Positions 37,401 through 43,732 of a DNA stretch of 64,000 nt are shown in pieces. This DNA is from RHLJ01 sp965247355. Its GTDB lineage: Bacteria > Bacteroidota > Rhodothermia > Balneolales > Balneolaceae. Each line of letters begins with the position of its first letter. Position 1 is the stretch's first letter. The notes beneath the pieces were generated by a model. It was not told the DNA's origin and did not search any database. It worked only from the letters and a program-made list of their open reading frames with translations. The DNA lies in contig OZ252011.1 of NCBI GenBank assembly GCA_965247355.1, forward strand, positions 1,302,001 to 1,366,000, written 5' to 3'. The translations under genes and the position numbers were made by a program.

Positions 37401-37467
37401 CCCTGATATTTACATACCTACGCTCGAAGAATTGGATCAAAGAGTAACGGTTAGTTCTTCTGAATAA
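34453..37467 (+). CDS. Outer-membrane fimbrial usher with C-terminal TPR module
   Basis: A 1004-residue protein with a GTG start, overlapping the chaperone stop by 4 bases. A signal sequence (to about residue 30) is followed by an N-terminal domain (~35-165), then a long beta-barrel (Tyr/Ser/Arg-rich strands, ~180-680). The plug-like insertion ITGTASPESEVELYLNNQII, then GELGNYRFSAPMTYGTSQYD and GPTGGILERKTRIQIPF, is the Ig-type plug of ushers. Two C-terminal beta domains follow (RLFVDNNSNGVFDDQDDEIN; SGVIEGSVQQKVNNREIGV). The last ~120 residues, absent from known ushers, are helical TPR (RDFESAFGYINESLQNF to SWRMALRFDPDIYIPTLEEL). That TPR closely resembles the lipoprotein at 39333. The product would assemble and secrete the fimbria. 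Confidence 0.75.
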   Translation: MTRNCSIKVLSLKFIFILCISLLFNNYGYSQDENEDIEVYLSFRYRGAIDEVIYSYYSQDQFFLPISELFNILSLDQNINLQNLTVTGRYLEEQIPYSIDFENNVIKIGDKTLQISKDDYLVKELDFFLRSDLFKEAFDLEFTVNFNSLTLELRTEKVLPVIARIFREQKRQRANQNSLQKETYPLKYGRNKLFFDAGFLDYNLSALIQQENSYTYRANVGLQLIGGDLQGNLFGTKTSEFSSFQTNSLRWRYQFIDNPLLSSIIIGQTTSNGLIPNAFTGIRLSNQPIEPRVLFDEYIITGTASPESEVELYLNNQIIDFQEVGELGNYRFSAPMTYGTSQYDIRIYGPTGGILERKTRIQIPFSFIPEGEINYNLNVGQLDYPVFGTTKKNMLYQGNVIYGISEWLTAQVGSEFIDTEGTTYPTLSGKLSSRLFSNYILTLEAASEAFFRSSASAVFANSGSFRLDYTSFLNQSGAYNPSGDDQTFIASVFYPITLLGQRLNFRSSTFTRIREEASSSSVRFDLSSRIDRLNLQLGYSDRLVNSINPLDYSPQSLVSLSTTYSFSRSQSIPKIFRGTYISSRLSFLPVSNEISRINANFSKSVGRKGRLQFSYSRNFLTEANSFRLSFAIDLNKARSNTTVISNNNTYSTTQNIRGSIGYDSNYRKLLLSSRDQVGRSATAVRLFVDNNSNGVFDDQDDEINERAVKIDRIGSSLIEKDGILYLTQMRPYFQYNMEVNTAVLPNPLLVPESQKFSLITDPNRFKSIEIPFYMSGVIEGSVQQKVNNREIGVSGLKLLLRNTETNTVKELRTYSDGEYYEYPIKPGNYEIKIAENQLDILQVKSNPEKIDFTVNAIAEGDFIENLSFELIPLGTEEENTEEDSTLVQIPLTLSEVPEELKNSQEIIQLEQQLVTNVEKALRLIILTQNAFFERDFESAFGYINESLQNFETAQGYALKGSIQYFQGDRTGAVASWRMALRFDPDIYIPTLEELDQRVTVSSSE

Positions 37468-37468
37468 A

Positions 37469-39328
37469 ATGTATTCGGTTAATCTTAGAAATATCGAATT
37501 AAGCTTCTCAGCTAATAGGAAGTCTTACGTACACCCTGCCTCGCTTTTCCACCTCTTTACGTTATTTCTGGTTACTGTTTTCTCTACTCTTAATTCTCCG
37601 GTCTACTCCCAAAATGCAGTTAACCCCGAAAATTCACAATCACTAGACCTTAAGGTATCCTCATTAGAACAAGGGTATGATGCTCAGGTATACCTACTCC
37701 TTTCCAATTACTTTGATCGCAAAAAATTCTTTGTTAACACAGGGATTAATGCTGAATTTGTTGATGAAACGGTGGAAACGACTTCCAATTCAATAGTACG
37801 GAATCAGACTCCTCCAGTTAATATGCCCGGTCTTCCCTTCCTGCCACAGGAAAACCTACGGGAACCCTCTGGTATAAATGAATCTCCGGAAACGGTAGTA
37901 AATCAAAATACAATACGTACACTCCGTCTTATTGATGTAAACATCAGCATTTATGCTGATACCTCCTTTAGTGCAGAAGAAATCCAGTTTATGCGGTTAT
38001 TAACGGGGATAGCTGCTAAGGTTGATGAAACACGAGGGGATGTAATCAATATTTCTCAAATCCCCATTCCTAAATTCGGGGATGACGATCCTGTTCGAAT
38101 TGTTCAAACTGAACCTGAAGATTTTAATCTGGTTGCTTCATTCCGCCAATATATTCCCGGTTTTGTACTCTTATTCCTGTTTGGACTTATTATGCTCTTC
38201 AGTCATTATTTTAATAATAAATCGAATAACAATAGAGTATCTCCTCTTCAGCAAAGAGAGAGTATTAAGCACGATATCAGTATTAGTGATTATGGCCCCC
38301 GTTCTGTTGAGCAAGTATCAGTAAATGGTGCGTCTCAAAGAGATCCTTCACAAGAGGTTGATGAATTAATTGAAAGCTTCTTCACGAAATCCCAGGAAAT
38401 AGCGCTATTGTTTGAGTTTTGGATTTCAGACAGCGAAGAAGAAGGTGTTATGAAAGCAGCTGAGGTAATTACAAGTGTAGATAAAAGCCTACTCAGAGCT
38501 ATAAAAAATGATCTTCAAAGTGAAAACTACGATGCCATTGTAGAAGCTACCGAAGAACTTCCTCCAATGACTTCTGAATATAAGAACAGTGTTATAAGAG
38601 AGTTCAATTCAGTGTTGCGTTCAGGTAATAAGAATTCACTCAGTTCAAAAAAGAATGGTCATATAACGCTATTTAAATTTTTGGATCATATTAACGAACG
38701 ACAAATGGTTAGCCTTCTGGAAGATGAGGGGCATCAAACAGGTGCGCTAATCCTTGATTACCTTCCTGATGATAAAGCTGCCAGGGTATTAGATAAGTTG
38801 GATAAAACGAAGAGCACAAATATTATGCTCAAGATGACAACCATAAACTCTATTCCATACAAGCTTCAGAGTGAGATTTCGGCACGTTTGTTTGATAAAG
38901 CAATGGATTTAATTGATGAGGAAAAAGAACAACGCCTAGGAGCAGAAAATATCCTTCCGGTATTAGATAAACTACCACTAAATGAGCAACAAAGGTATAT
39001 TGATCAGCTTAAAGCTACAAATTCAGTGGTTGGAGAGATTGTACAACGACAGTTCATTACAGTTGATCAGGTTATAAACCTAACCGATGATATTATCAAA
39101 GATGCATTGAAAGATATCAATACTTCTACCCTGCTTGATGCGATCATTGGTCTTGATCAAAAATTGATAGATAAAATCCTATCTGTACGTCCAAGAAGAG
39201 AGCAACGCTTAATCAAATTGGAATTAAGTGAGATGAATGGAGAGACTAAAAAAGATACCACTTATGCCAAAGCTAAAATGATGGAATCTATTCGTAACAC
39301 TGTCAAAGAATCTAAAAAAGAGCAATAG
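37469..39328 (+). CDS. FliF-like / FliG-like fusion, rotor candidate
   Basis: A 619-residue protein. A signal-like stretch (~25-48) is followed by a periplasmic domain (~58-205) with YDAQVYLLLSNYFDRKKFFV, RLIDVNISIYADTSFSAEEI and ETRGDVINISQIPIP. That matches the FliF C-terminal part ('rlSVaVlvd...ee...i..lv..a.g.d..RGD.i.v...p'). A membrane helix follows (~228-247, YIPGFVLLFLFGLIMLFSHY). The cytoplasmic part (~290-600) is FliG-like: MVSLLEDEGHQTGALILDYL equals the EHPQ-motif region 'ehPqtiAliLsyl', and RQFITVDQVINLTDDIIKDA and SVRPRREQRLIKLEL align with the FliG torque helix. FliF RBM1-2 and the FliG-binding tail are not seen. Gene order with motA/motB supports a rotor role. Start ATG follows the usher stop by one base. 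Confidence 0.75.
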   Translation: MYSVNLRNIELSFSANRKSYVHPASLFHLFTLFLVTVFSTLNSPVYSQNAVNPENSQSLDLKVSSLEQGYDAQVYLLLSNYFDRKKFFVNTGINAEFVDETVETTSNSIVRNQTPPVNMPGLPFLPQENLREPSGINESPETVVNQNTIRTLRLIDVNISIYADTSFSAEEIQFMRLLTGIAAKVDETRGDVINISQIPIPKFGDDDPVRIVQTEPEDFNLVASFRQYIPGFVLLFLFGLIMLFSHYFNNKSNNNRVSPLQQRESIKHDISISDYGPRSVEQVSVNGASQRDPSQEVDELIESFFTKSQEIALLFEFWISDSEEEGVMKAAEVITSVDKSLLRAIKNDLQSENYDAIVEATEELPPMTSEYKNSVIREFNSVLRSGNKNSLSSKKNGHITLFKFLDHINERQMVSLLEDEGHQTGALILDYLPDDKAARVLDKLDKTKSTNIMLKMTTINSIPYKLQSEISARLFDKAMDLIDEEKEQRLGAENILPVLDKLPLNEQQRYIDQLKATNSVVGEIVQRQFITVDQVINLTDDIIKDALKDINTSTLLDAIIGLDQKLIDKILSVRPRREQRLIKLELSEMNGETKKDTTYAKAKMMESIRNTVKESKKEQ

Positions 39329-39332
39329 ACCA

Positions 39333-39872
39333 ATTAAGTTACCAAAGAATATATCATTAGCTGCCAATACAGGAATAGTTCTGACTTTGTTTTTCCTGGG
39401 CTGTAGCATATCAGGTAATACTGTAAGCACAACTCAGAATTCTGAAGAGCAACAGGTATCCGAAGTACCGGATGAAACCCCAGAAACAGCTCCTGAAGAC
39501 ACTCTTACTGCTGAAGAACAACGCCGGGAACAACTTACTGAGCTTTATAAAGAGGAACTTACTGATCAATATCAAGCAGAAGCGAACGGACTAATTAATT
39601 TCTATATATTAGCTCAACAGCGTTTTTATGCTGGAGATTATCAAAATGCCCTCGTTCTAATAAACAGGGCTGCTGCGATTAAAGAAAACGCAGATGTATT
39701 AGCTCTAAAAGGGAATATTTACCTCGGTCTTGGACAGGATGAAAATTTTCTTGCCAGTTGGAGGCAAGCACTTGAATTAGATCCGGAAATACCTATTCCT
39801 AATCTGCCCTATGTTGTTCAGCAATTACAGCTGAATGGACTTCTCGATGAAAATTTTCAAAAGGCATTTTAG
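39333..39872 (+). CDS. TPR lipoprotein (probable ATT start)
   Basis: The frame is open to a TGA at 39279. The best start for a lipoprotein signal is ATT at 39333, four bases after the rotor gene stop. It gives MKLPKNISLAANTGIVLTLF then FLGC, with the lipidated cysteine at residue 24. TTG at 39387 would leave an inadequate signal of five residues. After an acidic linker (EEQQVSEVPDETPETAPEDT) comes a TPR-like domain (~80-179): RFYAGDYQNALVLINRAAAI, then NADVLALKGNIYLGL and SWRQALELDPEIPIPNL. This domain is clearly similar to the C-terminus of the usher, so the two may interact with one partner or with each other. Likely an outer-membrane-attached assembly factor. Confidence 0.65.
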   Translation: MKLPKNISLAANTGIVLTLFFLGCSISGNTVSTTQNSEEQQVSEVPDETPETAPEDTLTAEEQRREQLTELYKEELTDQYQAEANGLINFYILAQQRFYAGDYQNALVLINRAAAIKENADVLALKGNIYLGLGQDENFLASWRQALELDPEIPIPNLPYVVQQLQLNGLLDENFQKAF

Positions 39873-39874
39873 AC

Positions 39875-40672
39875 TTGAAAACCTCGATTTTAAACATACT
39901 AAGTTTCCTTGTCTCCCTTGTTGTATTAGCCTGGGGCGCCCTTTTGGTTATGGGATTTACAGAGTACAATCTAATTCCTCCCGCTTACGATTTCCTTAAT
40001 ATTCCTAGCTTAGCTATTGTTTTTGGCGGTATTTCGGCAAGTGTATTTATCAGTTACCCCTTTTCTAAGGTGGTTCAGGCACTAAGAGACAGTACAAAAC
40101 TATTTTCCCAAAGTACTATTACTGATGAGGTGCTGGAACGAGACATTGATGATATACTCGAATGGCAAAAGATGATAAATGCTGATAAAATTCAGGCGGT
40201 ATCCGAGCTAAGCAGAACCTATAGCGACCGTTTCGAAGGATACCTTTTCTCTGTTCTGGATACCAATTACAGTACTGAAGAATTACGCGAACTTGGTGAG
40301 ATAAATATAACCGAGAATTATACACGTCAGCAGCAAATCAACCAAATAATTGGAAGTATGGGACGCACTTCTCCCGTATTTGGGATGTTAGGCACCCTTT
40401 TTGGACTGATTGTAATTCTATCAGGATTTAGTGAGGTGGAGTCGTTATTAACCGGACTTGGTGCTGCACTTATGACTACCCTTTATGGTATTTTAATTGG
40501 TAATTTCATTTTCACCCCAATGGCAAAGAAGATGAATAACATTGCATCTCTCCAGTATTTCAGAGAAAATTTAATTTTAGAAGGTATTATCCTCATTGAG
40601 GAGCAGAAAACTTCTTTACAGATTTACGATCGTCTTCAGGCACACATGCGTCGTGGAAGCTATAAACTTTAA
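39875..40672 (+). CDS. motA: MotA-family proton-channel stator protein
   Basis: 265 residues, starting TTG, two bases after the lipoprotein stop. Four membrane helices lie at ~7-27, 40-60, 166-188 and 192-215, with a cytoplasmic loop of ~100 residues between the second and third, as in MotA. GSMGRTSPVFGMLGTLFGLI (proline 167 of the channel helix) and GAALMTTLYGILIGNFIFTP are the MotA hallmark ('...a.P.lGMiGTliGL', 'a.lTTlYG...aN.i..P'). The large loop and OmpA-linked partner downstream favour MotA over ExbB/TolQ. The protein would form the pentameric proton-driven stator that acts on the FliG-like domain upstream. Confidence 0.85.
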   Translation: MKTSILNILSFLVSLVVLAWGALLVMGFTEYNLIPPAYDFLNIPSLAIVFGGISASVFISYPFSKVVQALRDSTKLFSQSTITDEVLERDIDDILEWQKMINADKIQAVSELSRTYSDRFEGYLFSVLDTNYSTEELRELGEINITENYTRQQQINQIIGSMGRTSPVFGMLGTLFGLIVILSGFSEVESLLTGLGAALMTTLYGILIGNFIFTPMAKKMNNIASLQYFRENLILEGIILIEEQKTSLQIYDRLQAHMRRGSYKL

Positions 40673-40683
40673 AGCTTTTATCT

Positions 40684-42414
40684 GTGGAGCATAAGCCAAT
40701 AAATATCAATAAGAATTCGATGTTCCCTGAACAGGAATTTGAATCTGAAGATGACGAAAGTTGGCAGGTTAGTTATCTGGATATCATAACTATTATTCTG
40801 GGATTTTTGATCATCCTTCTTTCGGTTTCCCAAATTGCTAAAACTGAATTCTCTTCTCTCTCAACCCTTTTCGGGCAAAATTCTGACCGAACGGAATACA
40901 TTACTACACCTGTAGAAGAAATCCAGGAAGAATTAGAAAACTTACTTCAAAAACAAATAGAACAAGGACGCCTCGAACTTATCCGGGATTTAAATGACAT
41001 CCGAATTCGCTTCAGAAGTGATGACTTTTATCCATCCGGAAGTGCTTCTATACAAGGTGCCGGACTGGATTTACTCAACCATGTGATCAGAGCTTTTCAA
41101 CAAACTTCATACAACGATTTTAACATTGATGTTGAAGGTCATACCGATAACGTACCTATTTCTTCAGATATCTACCCATCGAATTGGGAGTTATCAACTG
41201 CCAGGGCTTCCAACGTTGTTAAGTACTTCAATAGAATGGGTATTGAGCAAGATCGCCTTGAAGCTTCAGGTTTTGCTGATTCACGTCCGTTAATACAGTT
41301 CGATTCCTTTGGCAATCCATTTTCAGCTAGTAATGAGAAAAATAGAAGAGTCGTTTTAAGGCTCTATTACACCACAGAAGGCCTTCAAAGGCAAGCTACT
41401 CAGGAAGCTCTTGCGGTACGTGATAATCCTCCCGCTAACGTAGAAGCCCCGGCAGTTAGTCAAAATCAAGCTTCCTCAACGGCAGAACAACTAGCGCAGG
41501 AGCTCTCAGAAATTAGTTCTTCTAACCAACAGGAAAGTACTCCACCTGAAGCATCAAATTCACAGGCTGCTTCCAGTGAAGAAGAAATCCCAGCTAATGT
41601 AAATCCGCCTACTCCTAGATCGGAAGACTCTAATGAACTGCCATTTATTCCTTCTGCCTTTGATCAGAATACACAATGTGGTTTTATAGTTCAGACCGGA
41701 AGTTTTCGATCTCTTTCTACAGGTTTTCAGGTAGCTGAGAATTCAGAAAATAAAAGTGGGTATCAGTTTGAAGTCTCCTATAACAACTCGCTATATTCGG
41801 TTCGCTCCAACAGACTTGGTTCATTATCGAATGCATTATTCGTTCAGAATATGGTAGCCACCTCACTGGACGACCCCTCAGTCGGGCTCGTCCATCAATG
41901 CTACCAAACTCCGAGTGCAGCACCAAAAACTTTAACATATCAAATTCAGTTTGGAGCTTTCCAAAATGAGGAAAATGCGTTGAACTATACCATCGATATA
42001 TTAGAGCGGTATGGAATTCAAACGTACATGAATCGCAGAGGATCTACATATTTTGTTGTTGCAGGTCCATATACTAGTCGTGAAACTGTTATTGAGCAGC
42101 TACAAAACTTCAAAGATTCCGGAGTTACTGACCGGATTTTTATCCGCCATACTGAAGAATCTGTTAAAGAATATAACTTTATATATCAGTTGCAATTAGC
42201 TACTTATGACAGTCAGAGTGGAGCTCAAGCTGTTGCACAACAAATTCGATCCAACTTTGGTACTACGGTTAATATCGACCAAAACGATGACGGAACTTTT
42301 TATCTGACAACTGATCGGATTATTGATTGGGACGAAGCAACACAGCTTTTCAGCAAAGCTCAGGAAAGCAACTTAGATCTTGAACCTGTTATCTACTACT
42401 TAGAATATCTTTAA
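40684..42414 (+). CDS. motB: MotB-family stator with OmpA domain and three SPOR-like repeats
   Basis: 576 residues, GTG start. The single N-terminal helix (32-50) carries the proton-binding aspartate in WQVSYLDIITIILGFLIILL (D33; 'W..sY.D..T.ll.FF..Lls' of MotB). The OmpA-like peptidoglycan-binding domain spans ~105-230 (DVEGHTDNVPIS, NWELSTARASNVVKYF, NEKNRRVVLRL). A Ser/Gln/Pro linker (235-325) follows, then three tandem SPOR-like units (~331-408, 418-490, 500-576), recognisable by the repeated '..iQ.gaF.....A....' openings (FIVQTGSFRSLSTGFQV, YQIQFGAFQNEENALNY, YQLQLATYDSQSGAQAV). This SPOR extension is unusual for MotB and suggests anchoring at denuded glycan or septal/polar sites. It is the last gene of the operon. 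Confidence 0.85.
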   Translation: MEHKPININKNSMFPEQEFESEDDESWQVSYLDIITIILGFLIILLSVSQIAKTEFSSLSTLFGQNSDRTEYITTPVEEIQEELENLLQKQIEQGRLELIRDLNDIRIRFRSDDFYPSGSASIQGAGLDLLNHVIRAFQQTSYNDFNIDVEGHTDNVPISSDIYPSNWELSTARASNVVKYFNRMGIEQDRLEASGFADSRPLIQFDSFGNPFSASNEKNRRVVLRLYYTTEGLQRQATQEALAVRDNPPANVEAPAVSQNQASSTAEQLAQELSEISSSNQQESTPPEASNSQAASSEEEIPANVNPPTPRSEDSNELPFIPSAFDQNTQCGFIVQTGSFRSLSTGFQVAENSENKSGYQFEVSYNNSLYSVRSNRLGSLSNALFVQNMVATSLDDPSVGLVHQCYQTPSAAPKTLTYQIQFGAFQNEENALNYTIDILERYGIQTYMNRRGSTYFVVAGPYTSRETVIEQLQNFKDSGVTDRIFIRHTEESVKEYNFIYQLQLATYDSQSGAQAVAQQIRSNFGTTVNIDQNDDGTFYLTTDRIIDWDEATQLFSKAQESNLDLEPVIYYLEYL

Positions 42415-42420
42415 ACAAAA

Positions 42421-42451
42421 AAAGGCTTTCCAGTTATCCTGAAAAGCCTTT
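42421..42451 (-). terminator. Terminator between motB-like and pdhC
   Basis: A 13-bp stem with one mismatch (AAAGGCTTTCCAG / CTGAAAAGCCTTT) and a 5-base loop lies in the 58-bp gap between two convergent genes. The A run just before it gives a U tract on the minus strand, so it mainly ends the pdhA-pdhB-pdhC transcript. The plus-strand side has no T run, so the fimbria/motor transcript may stop here only weakly. Confidence 0.75.
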
Positions 42452-42472
42452 GTAGTAATTCGTCTGATCTGA

Positions 42473-43711
42473 TCAGAGAAGCATTGATAATGGATTCTCA
42501 ATCAGATTTCTCACTGTATTCAGGAACTGAGCGGCCTTAGCGCCATCAACCACACGGTGGTCACTTGATAACGTGACTTTCATTCTCTTTCCTGGTACAA
42601 TTTCTCCATTCTCAACAACAGGCACGTCACGAATAGCACCTACTGCAAGAATGCAAGCATTTGGAGGATTAATGATAGCAGTAAACTCTTCAATACCAAA
42701 CATACCCAGATTACTAATGGTAAAGGTACTTCCTTCCATCTGATCGGGTTGAAGCTTTCTATCACGAGCAAGTCCGGCAAGTTCACGGGTTTCTGCAGAT
42801 ATCTGAGACAATCCTTTTTTGTCAGCATGATTGATTACCGGAGTCATAAGTCCTTCATCAATTGCTACTGCAACCGCTACATTTACGTCTCCGTGCTGCA
42901 TAATCACATCGTCATGCCAAGAGCTGTTAATTGCCTGATGACGCGTTAGGGCCACTGCACAAGCTTTCACAACGATATCATTAAAGCTGATCTTAACATC
43001 ATTAGCTTCATTCATTGATTTACGAGCTGCAAAAGCGGCTTTCATATCGATATCAATGGTCTCGTAAAAGTGAGGATTAGTAAATTTACTTTCAGATAAT
43101 CTACGAGCGATCGCTTTTCTCATTTGAGAAACTTTCACTTCTTTACTTTCAAGACTTTCAAAAGAAGGTGCAGGAGTTGAAGAAGCTGCTGGCTTAGTTA
43201 AACCGCCAGAACCTTTAAAATCTTCCACGTCTTTTTTAACGATTCTACCTTCCGGGCCAGAGCCACTTACTCCTGAGAGATCAATTCCTTTGTCTTCAGC
43301 AATTTTCTTAGCCAGTGGAGATGCTTTAACTCTGCCATTATCAGAAGAAGTAGCAGCTGGTGCAGAAGTTTCTTTGGCAGATTCTGCTTTTGCTTCCTCT
43401 TTAACTTCTTCTTTTTCTTCAGATGCAGATGAAGAACTTTCTCCACCTTCAAGCAGATCAGAAATGTCTTCTCCCTCTTCTCCAACTACTGCAATTAATC
43501 CACCTAATGGAACTGCATCGCCTTCACCAGGAACAATTTTAAGAATAGTACCGGCATCAAATACCTCTACATCCATTGTTGCCTTGTCGGTTTCAACTTC
43601 TGCGATAATATCGCCGGCTTCTACCGTGTCCCCTTCTTTAACATTCCATTTCGCGATTACCCCTTCTTCCATGGTATCGCTAAGCTTGGGCATTTCGATC
43701 TTAATTGCCAT
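42473..43711 (-). CDS. pdhC: Pyruvate dehydrogenase E2 (dihydrolipoamide acetyltransferase)
   Basis: This is the acyltransferase core of the pyruvate dehydrogenase complex (412 aa). There is one N-terminal lipoyl domain with the lipoylated lysine in ETDKATMDVE, then an Ala/Glu/Lys-rich linker. The peripheral-subunit-binding domain is VKASPLAKKIAEDKGIDLSG, and the catalytic domain ends in SSDHRVVDGAKAAQFLNTV, where His and Asp form the active site. It lies 21 bases after pdhB on the same strand. Only one lipoyl domain is present, unlike the two or three in enterobacterial AceF. No dihydrolipoamide dehydrogenase gene is adjacent. Confidence 0.93.
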   Translation of the reverse strand: MAIKIEMPKLSDTMEEGVIAKWNVKEGDTVEAGDIIAEVETDKATMDVEVFDAGTILKIVPGEGDAVPLGGLIAVVGEEGEDISDLLEGGESSSSASEEKEEVKEEAKAESAKETSAPAATSSDNGRVKASPLAKKIAEDKGIDLSGVSGSGPEGRIVKKDVEDFKGSGGLTKPAASSTPAPSFESLESKEVKVSQMRKAIARRLSESKFTNPHFYETIDIDMKAAFAARKSMNEANDVKISFNDIVVKACAVALTRHQAINSSWHDDVIMQHGDVNVAVAVAIDEGLMTPVINHADKKGLSQISAETRELAGLARDRKLQPDQMEGSTFTISNLGMFGIEEFTAIINPPNACILAVGAIRDVPVVENGEIVPGKRMKVTLSSDHRVVDGAKAAQFLNTVRNLIENPLSMLL

Positions 43712-43732
43712 AATTACTGAGTTTGAGTGATT

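Noticed and set aside
39875..42414. MotA/MotB-like pair read as ExbB/ExbD, TolQ/TolR or GldL/GldM
   Set aside because: The channel helices (P167 motif and TTLYG), the large loop, and the peptidoglycan-binding OmpA domain in the partner fit MotA/MotB. ExbD/TolR lack an OmpA domain and GldM has a different periplasmic part.
25800..42414. Locus read as a type II secretion system or complete type IV pilus operon
   Set aside because: No secretion ATPase, prepilin peptidase, PilC-type platform or secretin gene is in the locus, and the pilin-like proteins lack prepilin leaders; only minor-pilin-like genes are seen.
25800..42414. Locus read as a degenerate flagellar operon
   Set aside because: Only FliF/FliG-like, MotA and MotB parts are seen; no rod, hook, filament, FliM/FliN or export genes are present, and the genes are interlocked with chaperone-usher genes by overlaps.
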